NCBI RefSeq assembly: GCF_004346205.1
Contig: NZ_SMAM01000006.1
Location: 102,839 to 166,838 of the forward strand
Direction of reading: 5' to 3'
Length of the DNA stretch: 64,000 bases
Source of the DNA: Bibersteinia trehalosi
Lineage (GTDB): Bacteria; Pseudomonadota; Gammaproteobacteria; Enterobacterales; Pasteurellaceae
Below the pieces are notes generated by a model, which was not told the DNA's origin, did not search any database, and saw only the letters and a program-made list of their open reading frames with translations. Shown piece after piece: positions 29,225 to 40,365 of this stretch (positions are counted from its first letter, which is position 1; each line of letters begins with the position of its first letter). A program made the position numbers and the translations under genes.

Positions 29225-30229
29225 ATGACTTATACCGCTCCTGTCACTATACTTGGTGCTGGCTCTTATGGCACAGCATTAGCTATTGCGCTTTCTCGTA
29301 ACGGACATAAAACCTACCTTTGGGGACATAATCCACAGAAAATGGCACAGATGGCAGCTAGCCGAATGAACCAAGAATTTTTGCCTGATCTCCCATTCCC
29401 CGATGCGCTTGAAATTGAAAGTGATCTTGCACAAGCTATTGCAAAATCTCGTGATTTGTTGATTGTTGTGCCAAGTCATGTGTTTGGTGACGTGCTGTTA
29501 CAGCTCAAACCATTTTTAAGCACTGAGCATCGAATTATTTGGGCAACAAAAGGACTAGAACGCGATACAGGGCGGTTACTACAAGAAGTCGTTTTGCAAA
29601 TTTTAGGTGAAAATTACCCGCTTGCCGTGCTTTCGGGGCCAACTTTTGCTAAAGAATTAGCCGCGGGCTTACCAACAGCTATTTCACTTTCCTCTGATAA
29701 CGCTCAATTCGCTGATGAAATGCAGCAGCGTATTCACTGTTCCAAATCATTTCGTGTTTATATCAATGATGACATGGTTGGGGCACAATTGGGGGGCGCA
29801 ATCAAAAATGTGATTGCAATTGGAGCGGGAATTTCTGATGGTATGGGTTTTGGCGCAAACGCGAGAACGGCTTTAATTACACGTGGTATTGCAGAAATTA
29901 GCCGCTTAGGGGCAAGCTTAGGGGCTAACCCTGCTACTTTTATGGGAATGTCGGGACTTGGTGATCTAGTGCTGACTTGTACGGATAACCAATCACGCAA
30001 CCGGCGATTTGGCTTAATGCTAGGGCAAGGCCGCAATGCCGAAGATGCTATTGCAGAAATTGGGCAAGTGGTAGAAGGTTTTTACAATACGAAAGAAGCT
30101 CATTTGCTAGCACAGAAACAAGGTGTAGAAATGCCGATTGTTGAGCAAATTTATCAAATGCTCTTTTGTGGAAAACAGGCAACAGAAGTTGCTAAAACCC
30201 TATTAGGACGAGAAAGAAAAGGGGAATAG
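29225..30229 (+). CDS. gpsA: Glycerol-3-phosphate dehydrogenase [NAD(P)+]
   Basis: 334 residues from the ATG at 29225, preceded by agagga, giving [20 protein letters not shown] with the Rossmann [28 protein letters not shown] contains the catalytic lysine region. It makes glycerol-3-phosphate for phospholipids. The stop is 2 bases before the cysE ATG. Confidence 0.96.
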   Translation: MTYTAPVTILGAGSYGTALAIALSRNGHKTYLWGHNPQKMAQMAASRMNQEFLPDLPFPDALEIESDLAQAIAKSRDLLIVVPSHVFGDVLLQLKPFLSTEHRIIWATKGLERDTGRLLQEVVLQILGENYPLAVLSGPTFAKELAAGLPTAISLSSDNAQFADEMQQRIHCSKSFRVYINDDMVGAQLGGAIKNVIAIGAGISDGMGFGANARTALITRGIAEISRLGASLGANPATFMGMSGLGDLVLTCTDNQSRNRRFGLMLGQGRNAEDAIAEIGQVVEGFYNTKEAHLLAQKQGVEMPIVEQIYQMLFCGKQATEVAKTLLGRERKGE

Positions 30230-30231
30230 TG

Positions 30232-31050
30232 ATGGAATTAACGACCGATCAAATTTGGCAAGAAATTCGCCAAGAAGCAAAAAGCCTAACTGAAAGTGAG
30301 CCAATGCTAGCGAGTTTTTTTCATGCAACTATTCTTAAGCATTATCATTTGGGTGGTGCACTGAGTTATATTCTTGCTAATAAGCTCGCTAATCCAATTA
30401 TGCCAGCTATTGCTTTAAAAGAGATCATTGAAGAAGCGTATATTGCTGATCCCAGTTTAATAGATAGTGCTAGCTGCGATATTGAGGCGGTGAGAACACG
30501 TGATCCTGCTGTAGATAAATGGAGTACCCCACTATTGTATTTAAAAGGTTTCCATGCGTTACAAAGCTATCGAGTTACTCACTATTTGTGGCAGCAAGGC
30601 AGAAAAGCTCTCGCTATTTATCTGCAAAACGAAATTTCTGTCGCGTTTGATGTGGATATTCACCCCGCGGCACGTATTGGTTGCGGCATTATGCTTGACC
30701 ATGCTACAGGCATTGTTGTCGGTGAAACTTCGGTGATAGAAAATGATGTCTCTATTTTGCAAGGTGTGACACTGGGTGGTACTGGAAAAGAACATGGTGA
30801 CCGTCACCCGAAAATTCGCCAAGGCGTAATGATTGGTGCAGGGGCGAAAATTCTAGGCAATATAGAAATTGGTCAATACTCCAAAATCGGTGCGAACTCT
30901 GTGGTTCTGCAAGCTGTGCCGGAATATGCTACCGCGGCAGGCGTGCCTGCACGCATTATTGGGCAGTCACAAGATCAGAAACCTGCCTTTGAAATGAACC
31001 AATATTTTGGTGAAAGCGGAGTATTTGGATTGGATGGTGATGGTATTTAG
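30232..31050 (+). CDS. cysE: Serine acetyltransferase
   Basis: 272 residues from the ATG at 30232. An N-terminal helical domain is followed by a left-handed beta-helix of hexapeptide repeats (IHPAARIGCGIMLDHATGIV, ISILQGVTLGGTGKEHGDRHPK). It makes O-acetylserine, the first step to cysteine, and the C-terminal tail usually holds the feedback and CysK-binding site; here it ends GVFGLDGDGI with the expected final isoleucine. Confidence 0.96.
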   Translation: MELTTDQIWQEIRQEAKSLTESEPMLASFFHATILKHYHLGGALSYILANKLANPIMPAIALKEIIEEAYIADPSLIDSASCDIEAVRTRDPAVDKWSTPLLYLKGFHALQSYRVTHYLWQQGRKALAIYLQNEISVAFDVDIHPAARIGCGIMLDHATGIVVGETSVIENDVSILQGVTLGGTGKEHGDRHPKIRQGVMIGAGAKILGNIEIGQYSKIGANSVVLQAVPEYATAAGVPARIIGQSQDQKPAFEMNQYFGESGVFGLDGDGI

Positions 31051-31059
31051 CCATCCCTT

Positions 31060-31109
31060 GGCAAGCGGTTTAAATTTGCAGATTTTTTTACAAAATTTGA
31101 CCGCTTGCC
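31060..31109 (+). terminator. Uptake-signal hairpin after cysE
   Basis: ggcaagcggt (31060-31069) is the exact reverse complement of accgcttgcc (31100-31109), with aaattt/aaattt inner pairing. The remaining 31110-31277 before rnr holds no gene I can support. Confidence 0.65.
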
Positions 31110-31277
31110 AAAAACTTATGCTAGAATGCTTGCGCTTTTCACAGCTTTCCCGTCAAATTAGCGGCATCAAATTTATCTGTTGCCTTTCATTTTTATTCAT
31201 ATTTGAATGTTCTTTCACGCCTAGCGTGTCTATTACTATAACAAAAACAGTAAGTTATTTTATTAAAGGAATTTTTT

Positions 31278-33641
31278 ATGATACTTGATCCAAATTACCA
31301 ACAAGAATTAGAAAAATACGAAAATCCTGTACCAAGCAGAGAATTTATTTTACAAACTATCCGTGATTTTGATGCCCCAATGAGTCGCGATGAATTGCTC
31401 GATGCTTTCCATATTTATGATGAGGAACGCAGTGAAGCTATTCGTCGCCGCCTGCGTGCGATGGAAAATGATGGCCAATTAGTATTTACCAAGCGTAAAC
31501 GTTACGCTTTACCAGAAAAAATGGACTTGCTTAAAGGCACCGTGATAGGTCATCGTGATGGTTATGGCTTTTTGCAAGTGGAAGGTTCAGACGACTGGTT
31601 TATTCCAAATAGCCAAATGGTGCGTGTATTACACGGTGATTTTGTACTAGCGCAACCGAATGGGACAGACAGACGTGGGCGTAAAGAAGTGCGGATCGTG
31701 CGTGTGCTTGAGTCTCGCAAAAAACAGATTGTCGGACGGTTCTTTACCGAAAGCGGTATTAGCTTTGTTGTGCCGGATGATAGCCGCATCAATCAAGATA
31801 TTTTGATCCCAGAAGAGCATCGCTTGGGGGCAAGAATGGGGCAAGTTGTGGTTGTTGAACTGCAACCACGAAAAGCCGATTTCAAGCGCCCTGTTGGGGT
31901 GATTACCGAAATTTTAGGCGATAATCTTGCCCCAGGAATGGAAATTGAGATCGCGCTGCGTAATCACGAGATCCCCCATGTTTGGAGCGATGGCGTAGAA
32001 AAGCAGATTCGCCATTTTGAAGAAGAGGTTCCCGAAGAAGCAAAACAAGGGCGAGTTGATCTGCGTGAACTGCCATTAGTTACCATTGATGGCGAAAGTG
32101 CCAGAGATTTTGATGATGCGGTATTCTGCCAACGTGAACAAAACGGTTGGCGGCTGTGGGTGGCAATTGCCGATGTGAGCTACTATGTTCGCCCGAAAAC
32201 CGCACTGGATTTAGAAGCGGCACAGCGTGGTAACTCGGTCTATTTCCCAAATCGGGTGATCCCAATGTTGCCTGAAGTGCTCTCTAATGGCTTATGTTCA
32301 CTCAATCCGCAAGTGGATCGCCTATGCCTCGTTGCGGAAATGACGATTTCTGAGCAAGGCACACTCACCGGCTATGAATTTTACGAAGCGGTAATGAACT
32401 CGCACGCGCGCCTTACCTATACCAAAGTGTGGAATATTCTCGAAGGCGATGAAACTTTGCGTGAACGCTATGCAGCACTAGTTCCCCACTTGGAGGAGTT
32501 ACATGCGATGTATAAGGTGTTGATGGATACTCGCCAAAAGCGGGGAGCAATTGAGTTTGAAACTATCGAAAATCAATTTGTGTTCAATCCACAAGGACGC
32601 ATTGAACGCATTGAACCGTTAATCCGTAACGATGCGCATAAAATCATTGAAGAGTGTATGATTTTAGCCAACATTGCTGCGGCACGTTTTGTTGAGAAAG
32701 TTGATGAGCCAGCGTTATACCGTATTCACGCTCAGCCAAGCGAAGAAAAACTAACCAGTTTCCGCACCTTCTTGCGTGAATGTGGCTTGTTCCTTGATGG
32801 TGGGCTGTCGCCAACGCCAAGTGATTACGCTAAATTGCTTGCCGAAGTACAGGAGCGTCCAGATAAAGAGCTGATCCAAACAATGCTCCTTCGTTCGCTT
32901 AAACAGGCAGTTTATTCACCAGATAACGAAGGACATTTCGGCTTGGCATTAGGCGAATACGCGCACTTTACTTCGCCAATCCGCCGTTATCCTGATTTGC
33001 TTTTACACCGTGCGATTAAATATTTAATCGAAAAAAGCAAAGGCAACACTCGTCGTTACACCGATGGCGGTGGTTATCACTACAACTTGGACGATATGTA
33101 CCAATTTGGTGAAAAATGTTCTGCAACCGAACGCAGAGCGGATGAAGCCACTCGAGAGGTTGCTGACTGGCTGAAATGCGAATATATGCAAGATCACGTG
33201 GGTGATGAATTTGATGGTGTGATTTCTAGTGTCACAGGCTTTGGGCTGTTTGTGAAACTGAATGAATTGTTGATTGATGGCTTAGTACATATTTCCACCC
33301 TTGATAATGGCTACTACCACTTCGACAACGAACGCCAACGCTTAGTCGGTGGCAACGGCGTGATGTATCGCTTGGGCGATCCAGTTAAAGTACGAGTAAT
33401 TGGCGTTAATCTTGATGATAAGAAGATTGATTTCGCTTTAATTACTAGCTTGAAAACACCAAAATCTGCGGGCAAAACGGCAAAGAAAAAAGCGATGCAA
33501 GCGGTGGAAAAAGCGGAAAAATCTGCAAAAGCGAAAGCCAACAAACCGAAAGTGTTTATCGAAGTAGCAAGTGCCAAACCAAATAAAAACCAAGCGAAAA
33601 AAGATCGCAAAGCAACGGCGAAAAGCCGGAAAAAGCGTTAA
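31278..33641 (+). CDS. rnr: Ribonuclease R
   Basis: 787 residues. Order of domains: N-terminal helix-turn-helix, cold-shock domains, the RNB catalytic domain with the acidic cluster [12 protein letters not shown] (about 270-285), an S1 domain ([20 protein letters not shown]) and a lysine/alanine-rich tail from about 720 that is typical of RNase R. It degrades structured RNA 3' to 5' and acts with SmpB-tmRNA. Confidence 0.96.
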   Translation: MILDPNYQQELEKYENPVPSREFILQTIRDFDAPMSRDELLDAFHIYDEERSEAIRRRLRAMENDGQLVFTKRKRYALPEKMDLLKGTVIGHRDGYGFLQVEGSDDWFIPNSQMVRVLHGDFVLAQPNGTDRRGRKEVRIVRVLESRKKQIVGRFFTESGISFVVPDDSRINQDILIPEEHRLGARMGQVVVVELQPRKADFKRPVGVITEILGDNLAPGMEIEIALRNHEIPHVWSDGVEKQIRHFEEEVPEEAKQGRVDLRELPLVTIDGESARDFDDAVFCQREQNGWRLWVAIADVSYYVRPKTALDLEAAQRGNSVYFPNRVIPMLPEVLSNGLCSLNPQVDRLCLVAEMTISEQGTLTGYEFYEAVMNSHARLTYTKVWNILEGDETLRERYAALVPHLEELHAMYKVLMDTRQKRGAIEFETIENQFVFNPQGRIERIEPLIRNDAHKIIEECMILANIAAARFVEKVDEPALYRIHAQPSEEKLTSFRTFLRECGLFLDGGLSPTPSDYAKLLAEVQERPDKELIQTMLLRSLKQAVYSPDNEGHFGLALGEYAHFTSPIRRYPDLLLHRAIKYLIEKSKGNTRRYTDGGGYHYNLDDMYQFGEKCSATERRADEATREVADWLKCEYMQDHVGDEFDGVISSVTGFGLFVKLNELLIDGLVHISTLDNGYYHFDNERQRLVGGNGVMYRLGDPVKVRVIGVNLDDKKIDFALITSLKTPKSAGKTAKKKAMQAVEKAEKSAKAKANKPKVFIEVASAKPNKNQAKKDRKATAKSRKKR

Positions 33642-33678
33642 AAAATTGGGGGGAGATGAAAATCTACCCCCAATTTTT
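33641..33678. terminator. Bidirectional terminator between rnr and mpl
   Basis: aaaaattggggg pairs with cccccaattttt across a short loop, giving T-runs in both directions for the converging genes. Confidence 0.85.
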
Positions 33679-33683
33679 ACCGA

Positions 33684-35042
33684 TTATTTAGCAAGTTCTA
33701 CTAACAATTTTGCGTGAATTCCACCAAATGCCCCGTTACTCATTACCAAAATATGATCACCCTGTTTAGCTTCCGCTTTGATCATTGCCACAAGCTCATC
33801 AAGGTTGGCTGACCATTCGGCTTTTTGTTTGAGTTCGGCGGTAATCTCGCCCACAGACCAAGGAATGTTATTAGGTTGGTAAATAAAGACTTCATCGGCA
33901 TCTTTTAGCGATGGTGCGATTTCATCTTTATGTACGCCCATTTTCATTGTATTAGAACGTGGTTCCAGCACTGCCAGAATGCGCTCATCACCAACTTTAC
34001 CCCGTAATGCAGCAATTGTTGCTTCAATAGCTGTTGGGTGGTGAGCGAAATCATCGTAAACGGTTATGCCATTCACGTTTCCTTTTACTTCTAGACGGCG
34101 ATTCGCATTCACAAATGTTCCTAGTGCTTCACAAGCAGCGCTAATTTCAACACCAGCATGATTTGCCGCTGCAATTGCCATTAGCGCGTTGTGCATATTA
34201 TGTGCCCCTAAAATTTGCCATTTTACTGTGCCGGCTTTTTGTCCAAAATGATAAATCTCAAACTCTGTGCAATCGCTTTTTAATGCCTGCGCGTACCATT
34301 CTTTTTCTTTGCCGATAAACTGTAATTCGCTATAGTTACCCATTGCGAGTGTATCTTGCGCATGTTGATCTGCACTAGCAGAAAGAATACGCCCGTTTTC
34401 TGGCATGGCTCGGATCATATGATGGAATTGGCGCTGAATGGCTTTGAGATCCTCAAAAATATCTGCATGATCAAATTCAATATTGTTGATGATAAGTGTT
34501 TTGGGCGAATAATGTACGAATTTAGAGCGCTTATCGAAGAAGGCAGAATCGTACTCATCGGCTTCAATGACAAAAAATTCACTATCGCCCGCACGAGCTG
34601 AAATGCCAAAATTACCTGCCACTCCGCCAATTAGAAAACCTGCCTCAATGCCGTTTTTTTCTAAGATCCACGCTAACATGCCTGTGGTTGTGGTTTTACC
34701 ATGTGTACCAGAAACGGCTAATACCCAGCGATTTTTTAGGAGATTATCGTGTAACCATTGTGGGCCTGAAGTGAAGTTAAGACGGTTATTGAGCACATAT
34801 TCTACGCATGGATTTCCACGTTTCATTGCATTACCAATAATCACCATATCTGGTGCGGGGTCAAGCTGGGCGGGGTCAAAATGGGGAATAATCTCAATAC
34901 CGCTATTTTCTAAAAAAGTACTCATTGGAGGGTAAACATTAGTGTCAGACCCAGTTACTTTGTAACCTAGTTCACGGGCAATAATTGCCACTCCTCCCAT
35001 AAAAGTACCGCAAATGCCGAGAATGTGAATGTGTTTTTTCAT
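33684..35042 (-). CDS. mpl: Mpl, murein tripeptide ligase
   Basis: 452 residues from the ATG at 35042 (MKKHIHILGICGTFMGG); the ATG one codon earlier is equally in frame but closer to the agaagg binding site. It has the Mur-ligase ATP loop GTHGKTTTTGM, the central EADEYDSAFFD and the C-terminal DDFAHHPTAI. It joins recycled L-Ala-D-Glu-meso-Dap tripeptide to UDP-MurNAc. Confidence 0.96.
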   Translation of the reverse strand: MKKHIHILGICGTFMGGVAIIARELGYKVTGSDTNVYPPMSTFLENSGIEIIPHFDPAQLDPAPDMVIIGNAMKRGNPCVEYVLNNRLNFTSGPQWLHDNLLKNRWVLAVSGTHGKTTTTGMLAWILEKNGIEAGFLIGGVAGNFGISARAGDSEFFVIEADEYDSAFFDKRSKFVHYSPKTLIINNIEFDHADIFEDLKAIQRQFHHMIRAMPENGRILSASADQHAQDTLAMGNYSELQFIGKEKEWYAQALKSDCTEFEIYHFGQKAGTVKWQILGAHNMHNALMAIAAANHAGVEISAACEALGTFVNANRRLEVKGNVNGITVYDDFAHHPTAIEATIAALRGKVGDERILAVLEPRSNTMKMGVHKDEIAPSLKDADEVFIYQPNNIPWSVGEITAELKQKAEWSANLDELVAMIKAEAKQGDHILVMSNGAFGGIHAKLLVELAK

Positions 35043-35058
35043 CATTAACCTTCTAAAG

Positions 35059-35119
35059 TGTGATCAATCTCACAAAAACGATTTTCTTCAGCAAATGAAG
35101 AAAATCTCTCATCTATAAT
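35059..35119 (+). promoter_or_regulatory. CRP-dependent fbp promoter
   Basis: TGTGA-TCAATC-TCACA (35059-35074) has both perfect CRP half-sites at the right 6-base spacing. TATAAT lies at 35114-35119 with a poor -35. The CRP centre is about 60 bases before the predicted start, the class I position. The site is also 17 bases from the divergent mpl start. Confidence 0.7.
35080..35106. repeat. Perfect inverted repeat in the fbp control region
   Basis: gattttcttca (35080-35090), 5-base loop, tgaagaaaatc (35096-35106): an exact 11-bp palindrome between the CRP site and the -10 element. It could be an operator or, on the minus strand, an RNA hairpin. No T-run follows. Confidence 0.6.
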
Positions 35120-35151
35120 TTCAGCATTCTAACACACGAAGGACAATAAGA

Positions 35152-36153
35152 ATGAAAACATTAGGTGAATTTATTGTTGAACGGCAAGCGGAATACCCAG
35201 GGGCAACGGGGGAGCTCAGCGGTATTCTTTCTTCTATTCGTTTAGCTGCCAAAATTATTCATCGCGATATTAATCGTGCGGGCTTAACCCAAGATATTTT
35301 GGGCATGTCAGGTGATGAGAATGTACAGGGTGAAATTCAAATGAAATTAGACGTATTTGCTAATGAAACCCTGAAAAAAGCATTGATCGCAAGGGGGGAC
35401 GTTGCCGGATTTGCTTCGGAAGAAGATGATTCTTTTGTTGCATTTGATACGGAGCGGGGGCGTAATGCTAAATATGTCTTGATGACAGATCCTCTTGATG
35501 GCTCATCTAATATTGATGTGAATGTTTCAGTAGGCACAATTTTTTCCATTTATAAACGTGTTTCACCAATTGGTACTCCGGTAACCATTGATGATTTCTT
35601 GCAGGAAGGGCGCAAACAAGTGGCTGCAGGCTATGTGACTTATGGCTCTTCAACTATGCTAGTTTATACTACGGGTAATGGGGTGAACGGGTTTACCTAT
35701 GATCCATCACTCGGATTGTTTATTCTTTCTCATCCAAATATGCAGATGCCACATATTGGCAAATATTACTCTATTAATGAAGGACAATATGTCACTTTCC
35801 CAATGGGAGTGAAGAAATTTATTAAATATTGCCAAGAAGAAGATAAAGCAACCAAACGTCCTTATTCTTCTCGCTATATTGGTTCATTAGTTTCCGATTT
35901 TCATCGTAATTTGTTAAAAGGTGGGATCTATATTTATCCAACCTCAACACGCTACCCAAGCGGTAAATTACGCTTGCTATATGAAGGCAATCCAATGGCG
36001 TTTTTGGCCGAGCAAGCAGGAGGTTTGGCAACCGATGGGTTTACACCAATCTTAGATATTAAACCAACAGAGCTACATCAGCGAGTGCCACTCTTTGTTG
36101 GCTCAAGAGATATGATGGAAAAGGCTCACCACTTTATGCAAGAATTCCTTTAA
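35152..36153 (+). CDS. fbp: Class I fructose-1,6-bisphosphatase
   Basis: 333 residues, matching the family. [26 protein letters not shown] (metal site) and [20 protein letters not shown] (substrate phosphate site) are diagnostic. It is the key enzyme of gluconeogenesis, which agrees with the CRP site upstream. Confidence 0.96.
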   Translation: MKTLGEFIVERQAEYPGATGELSGILSSIRLAAKIIHRDINRAGLTQDILGMSGDENVQGEIQMKLDVFANETLKKALIARGDVAGFASEEDDSFVAFDTERGRNAKYVLMTDPLDGSSNIDVNVSVGTIFSIYKRVSPIGTPVTIDDFLQEGRKQVAAGYVTYGSSTMLVYTTGNGVNGFTYDPSLGLFILSHPNMQMPHIGKYYSINEGQYVTFPMGVKKFIKYCQEEDKATKRPYSSRYIGSLVSDFHRNLLKGGIYIYPTSTRYPSGKLRLLYEGNPMAFLAEQAGGLATDGFTPILDIKPTELHQRVPLFVGSRDMMEKAHHFMQEFL

Positions 36154-36161
36154 TCATCTCT

Positions 36162-36205
36162 CAAGCGGTTGATTTTGAGTAAAAAAATGCAAAAACGACC
36201 GCTTG
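36162..36205 (+). terminator. Uptake-signal hairpin after fbp
   Basis: CAAGCGGT (36162-36169) and ACCGCTTG (36198-36205) inverted, with ttgattttg / gcaaaaacg arms. Confidence 0.55.
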
Positions 36206-36310
36206 TCATTCTTTTATAATATTTTGTTATAACTATATTCCTTTCGTTCTTTACCTATTCATTGGGAATAGGTATCTTTTGCCTGATTTTTCTTTTAGAT
36301 GGAGTTTTTT

Positions 36311-37942
36311 ATGAAACTACGTACCCCTTTAACCCTAGTTGCGGTCGCAACCAGTGTTTTTTTAACCGCTTGTGATGATAAAAGTACAAGCGCGACAACC
36401 ACCGCAAAAACAGGCAATAAAACTTTTATTAACTGCGTGAGCCGTTCGCCAACGGCATTTAGTCCAGCTTTAACCATGGATGGTCAGTCTTACAATGCAA
36501 GCTCTCAACAAGTGTATAACCGTTTAGTAGAGTTTGTGCGAGGTTCAACTGCGATTGAGCCAGCACTTGCTGAACGCTGGGAGGTCAGTGAAGATGGTTT
36601 AACTTATACCTTCTATTTGCGTAAAGGCGTGAAATTTCATACTACGAAAGATTACACTCCAAGCCGTGAATTTAATGCAGACGATGTGTTATTCTCATTC
36701 CAACGTCAGTTAGATAAAGAACACCCATATCATAGTGTATCAAAAGCAACTTATCCGTATTTCAATTCAATGAAATTCCCGAAACTGTTGAAAGCTGTAG
36801 AAAAAGTGGATGATCATACGGTAAAAATCAGCCTGAACTATGCGGATTCAACATTTCTATCTAGTTTAGGTATGGATTTCATCTCTATTTATTCCGCTGA
36901 GTATGCAGAGAAATTACTTGCAGCAGGGACACCAGAGGTCTTAGATACCACCCCAATTGGTACTGGTCCATTTATTTTTGCAGGTTATCAACTTGATCAA
37001 AAAGTGCGTTTTCTTGCTAATGCAGAATATTGGAAAGGTAAAGCAGATATTGATAGTTTGATTTTTGATATTGTGCCAGATGCAACTGCTCGTTATGCCA
37101 AATTGCAAGCAGGTTCATGTGATATGATTGATTTCCCAAATGTGACAGATCTGGAAAAAATGAAAACCGATCCGAAAGTAAATTTACTTTCTCAAGAGGG
37201 ATTGAACATCGCTTATATTGCATTTAATACCGAAAAAGCACCATTTGATAATGTTAAAGTTCGCCAAGCATTGAACTATGCGGTAGATAAAAATGCGATT
37301 ATTGATGCTGTTTACCGTGGAGCAGGTGTGGCTGCGAAAAATCCTCTACCTCCAACGATTTGGGGATACAATAATCAAATTACAGATTATGAATACAATC
37401 CAGAAAAAGCTAAAGCACTATTAAAAGAAGTAGGGCTAGAGAATGGTTTTGAAACGCAAATCTGGGTGCAGCCTGTTGTGCGTGCATCTAATCCGAATCC
37501 TCGTCGTATGGCAGAGTTAATTCAGGCAGACTGGGAAAAAGTGGGTGTAAAATCTGAATTAGTTTCTTATGAATGGGGAGATTACATCAAGCGTACTAAG
37601 GCAGGGGAATTAACGGCAGGAACTTATGGTTGGTCGGGAGATAATGGTGATCCTGATAACTTTTTATCGCCGCTATTTGGCAGCGAGAATGTCGGTAATA
37701 GTAACTATGCGCGTTTTAAAAATGCAGATTTAGACGCATTATTAACGAAGGCAGTTAGTCTCTCAGATAAAGAAGCCAGAGCAAAACTCTATGAGCAAGC
37801 ACAAGTGTTATTACACGAACAAGCGCCATGGATTAACGTAGCCCATTCAATTGGCTTTGCACCTGTAAGTAAACGGGTGATTGATTATAAACAAAGCCCA
37901 TTCGGTTATTCTTATTTCTATGGTGTGAAATTAGCGGATTAA
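36311..37942 (+). CDS. hbpA: HbpA/DppA-type heme- or peptide-binding lipoprotein
   Basis: 543 residues from the ATG at 36311 (ggag upstream). A lipoprotein signal peptide ends at LTAC (Cys24 or so). The mature part is a family-5 extracellular solute-binding protein (PIGTGPFIFAGYQLDQKVRF, AFNTEKAPFDNVKVRQALNYA). In Haemophilus the lipid-anchored, stand-alone member is HbpA, which delivers heme, glutathione or peptides to the Dpp permease; E. coli DppA is a soluble relative. No permease genes are adjacent here, matching that stand-alone pattern. Ligand not provable from sequence. Confidence 0.8.
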   Translation: MKLRTPLTLVAVATSVFLTACDDKSTSATTTAKTGNKTFINCVSRSPTAFSPALTMDGQSYNASSQQVYNRLVEFVRGSTAIEPALAERWEVSEDGLTYTFYLRKGVKFHTTKDYTPSREFNADDVLFSFQRQLDKEHPYHSVSKATYPYFNSMKFPKLLKAVEKVDDHTVKISLNYADSTFLSSLGMDFISIYSAEYAEKLLAAGTPEVLDTTPIGTGPFIFAGYQLDQKVRFLANAEYWKGKADIDSLIFDIVPDATARYAKLQAGSCDMIDFPNVTDLEKMKTDPKVNLLSQEGLNIAYIAFNTEKAPFDNVKVRQALNYAVDKNAIIDAVYRGAGVAAKNPLPPTIWGYNNQITDYEYNPEKAKALLKEVGLENGFETQIWVQPVVRASNPNPRRMAELIQADWEKVGVKSELVSYEWGDYIKRTKAGELTAGTYGWSGDNGDPDNFLSPLFGSENVGNSNYARFKNADLDALLTKAVSLSDKEARAKLYEQAQVLLHEQAPWINVAHSIGFAPVSKRVIDYKQSPFGYSYFYGVKLAD

Positions 37943-37958
37943 TCAGTTTCTTGAGTAT

Positions 37959-37997
37959 AAAAAATCCACTTAATGATGAATTAAGTGGATTTTTTTA
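37959..37997. terminator. Bidirectional terminator between hbpA and grxA
   Basis: aaaatccacttaat pairs with attaagtggatttt, with A residues on one side and T residues on the other. Confidence 0.88.
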
Positions 37998-38028
37998 TTT
38001 AGTTTGTGTTGCCTTAATAAGGGATATA

Positions 38029-38292
38029 CTAAACTTCAATCCCAAATTTTGCTTTAACCAACGCTTGGAAATCGGTGCAACCACCTACGTGTTGATTATC
38101 TAAAAAGATTTGTGGCACAGTGGCAACAGGGCCACCAACACGAGGTTCTAAATCGGCTTTTTCAATACCTTTTGCCGGCATATCAATAAATTCAAAATCA
38201 AAATCTGGTAATTCAGCTTTCATTTTTTCTGCTAAGGCTTTTGCACGGGTGCAGTATGGGCAAGTATGACGCCCAAAGATTTCTACGAACAT
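38029..38292 (-). CDS. grxA: Glutaredoxin 1
   Basis: 87 residues with the redox motif CPYC at residues 11-14 and TVPQIFLDNQHVGGCTDF, the glutathione-binding region. The length and the IFGR start fit GrxA rather than GrxC. It reduces ribonucleotide reductase and protein disulfides with glutathione. Confidence 0.9.
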   Translation of the reverse strand: MFVEIFGRHTCPYCTRAKALAEKMKAELPDFDFEFIDMPAKGIEKADLEPRVGGPVATVPQIFLDNQHVGGCTDFQALVKAKFGIEV

Positions 38293-38354
38293 AGTTTTTT
38301 CCTTTTGACTGGTTTTAATGAACGTAGGGGCGAATTACATTCGCCCCCGAATAA

Positions 38355-40202
38355 TTATCTTGTGCTAGTACTGGTTGTGGTACGACTTGCACGTTTACGC
38401 TCAACTTCGGTAAGCAATTTCTTACGAATACGCACAGAAGTAGGCGTTACTTCCACTAACTCATCGTCATCAATAAATTCTAACGCTTGTTCTAGCGTAA
38501 ATTTCACTGGGGTAGTCAGCGTTAATGCATCATCTTTACCGCTTGCACGCATATTGGTCAGTTTCTTCCCTTCTAGTGGGTTTACGGTTAAGTCGTTTGA
38601 ACGGCTGTGGATACCGATAACCTGACCTTCGTAAATTTCCGCACCGTGATCGATCATTAACTTACCACGATCTTGTAGATTGTAGAGTGAGTAAGCAAGT
38701 GCTTTACCTGTACCGTTAGAGATTAACACACCGTTGATACGCTGACCAATATCACCCGGTTTAACATCATCGTAGTGGCTGAATGAAGAGTAGAGTAAAC
38801 CAGTACCTGAAGTCATTGTCATAAATTCGTTACGGAAACCGATTAAGCCACGGCTTGGAATCACATACTCTAAACGGGTACGACCTTTACCATCTGGAAT
38901 CATATCTTTCACTTCGCCCTTACGGATACCCAATGCTTCCATTACCGCCCCTTGATGTTGCTCTTCAATATCAATGGTGACTTGCTCAAATGGCTCTTGT
39001 TTGCGTCCGTCAATCTCTTTGAAGATTACTTTCGGACGAGATACCGCTAATTCATAGCCTTCACGACGCATATTTTCAATTAACACAGACAAGTGTAATT
39101 CGCCACGACCAGATACGCTAAATACGTCTGCATCATCAGTTTCTTCTACACGCAATGCTACGTTGTGGACTAACTCTTTTTTCAAGCGTTCTAAAATTTG
39201 GCGAGAGGTTACAAATTTACCCTCTTTACCACAGAATGGAGAAGTGTTTACACAGAAGAACATTGTTACGGTTGGTTCGTCCACGCTTAATGCTGGCAAT
39301 GCTTCTACGTTGTTGATGTCGCAAAGTGTATCAGAAATATTCAGTTCGCCTAAACCAGTGATCGCAATAATATCGCCAGCGTAGGCTTCTTCCGCTTCAT
39401 AACGCTGTAAGCCTAAGTGGCCTAACACTTGCCCCACACGGCCATTACGCGTTTTGCCTTCACGGTCAATAATGGTTACAGGTTGATTTGGTTTTACTGT
39501 ACCACGTTTGATACGGCCAATACCGATAACGCCTAAGTATTTGCTGTAATCTAATTGTGAGATTTGCATTTGGAATGGTGCGTCTAATTCCACATCAGGC
39601 GGAGAAACGTGTTCAACGATCGCTTCAAATAGCGGATCCATATTCGGGGCTAAATCTTCGTGATCTAAGCCAGCCACACCGTTTAATGCTGAGGCGTAAA
39701 TGATTGGGAAATCTAACTGCTCATCGGTTGCACCAAGATTGACGAACAAATCAAACACTTGATCCACCACCCAGTCAGGGCGTGCACCCGGTCTATCTAC
39801 TTTGTTGATAACCACAATCGGTTTTAAACCGTGTGCGAAGGCTTTTTGAGTTACGAAACGGGTTTGTGGCATTGGGCCATCAAAAGCGTCCACCACGAGT
39901 AGTACCGAATCAACCATAGAAAGCACACGCTCTACTTCACCACCGAAGTCGGCGTGTCCTGGGGTATCTACGATGTTAATGCGATAATCGTTCCAGTTAA
40001 TTGCGGTATTTTTCGCTAAAATGGTAATACCACGCTCTTTTTCTAGATCGTTGGAATCCATCACTCGCTCGTCCACATCACCACGAGATGTGTCTAGCGT
40101 ACCAGAAAGTTTGAGAAGTTTATCAACCAATGTTGTTTTACCGTGGTCAACGTGAGCAATAATTGCGATGTTACGCAGTTTTTGAATATCAATTTTTTGC
40201 AT
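38355..40202 (-). CDS. typA: TypA/BipA, ribosome-associated GTPase
   Basis: 615 residues. G1 [11 protein letters not shown]3 [12 protein letters not shown] and G4 [10 protein letters not shown] are intact; EF-G-like domains III and V and the specific C-terminal domain ([20 protein letters not shown]) follow. It binds the 70S ribosome and aids large-subunit assembly, especially at low temperature. Confidence 0.97.
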   Translation of the reverse strand: MQKIDIQKLRNIAIIAHVDHGKTTLVDKLLKLSGTLDTSRGDVDERVMDSNDLEKERGITILAKNTAINWNDYRINIVDTPGHADFGGEVERVLSMVDSVLLVVDAFDGPMPQTRFVTQKAFAHGLKPIVVINKVDRPGARPDWVVDQVFDLFVNLGATDEQLDFPIIYASALNGVAGLDHEDLAPNMDPLFEAIVEHVSPPDVELDAPFQMQISQLDYSKYLGVIGIGRIKRGTVKPNQPVTIIDREGKTRNGRVGQVLGHLGLQRYEAEEAYAGDIIAITGLGELNISDTLCDINNVEALPALSVDEPTVTMFFCVNTSPFCGKEGKFVTSRQILERLKKELVHNVALRVEETDDADVFSVSGRGELHLSVLIENMRREGYELAVSRPKVIFKEIDGRKQEPFEQVTIDIEEQHQGAVMEALGIRKGEVKDMIPDGKGRTRLEYVIPSRGLIGFRNEFMTMTSGTGLLYSSFSHYDDVKPGDIGQRINGVLISNGTGKALAYSLYNLQDRGKLMIDHGAEIYEGQVIGIHSRSNDLTVNPLEGKKLTNMRASGKDDALTLTTPVKFTLEQALEFIDDDELVEVTPTSVRIRKKLLTEVERKRASRTTTSTSTR

Positions 40203-40365
40203 TGGAATATCTTATATGAGAAAAAATAAAACGCTGGGCGAGCCCAGCGAACGGAAATTCAGATTATGACAATCGTCAAAAATTTGAGTAGATAGAATTA
40301 TACAGAAATTTCACAAAGTCGCATAGAAAACAAGCGGTCAGTTTTGCGTAAAAATTTGCAAGCTC

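Noticed and set aside
31007-31288. A 93-codon frame running from cysE into rnr
   Set aside because: It overlaps the cysE end, the uptake-signal hairpin and the rnr start, and has no protein-like composition or binding site.
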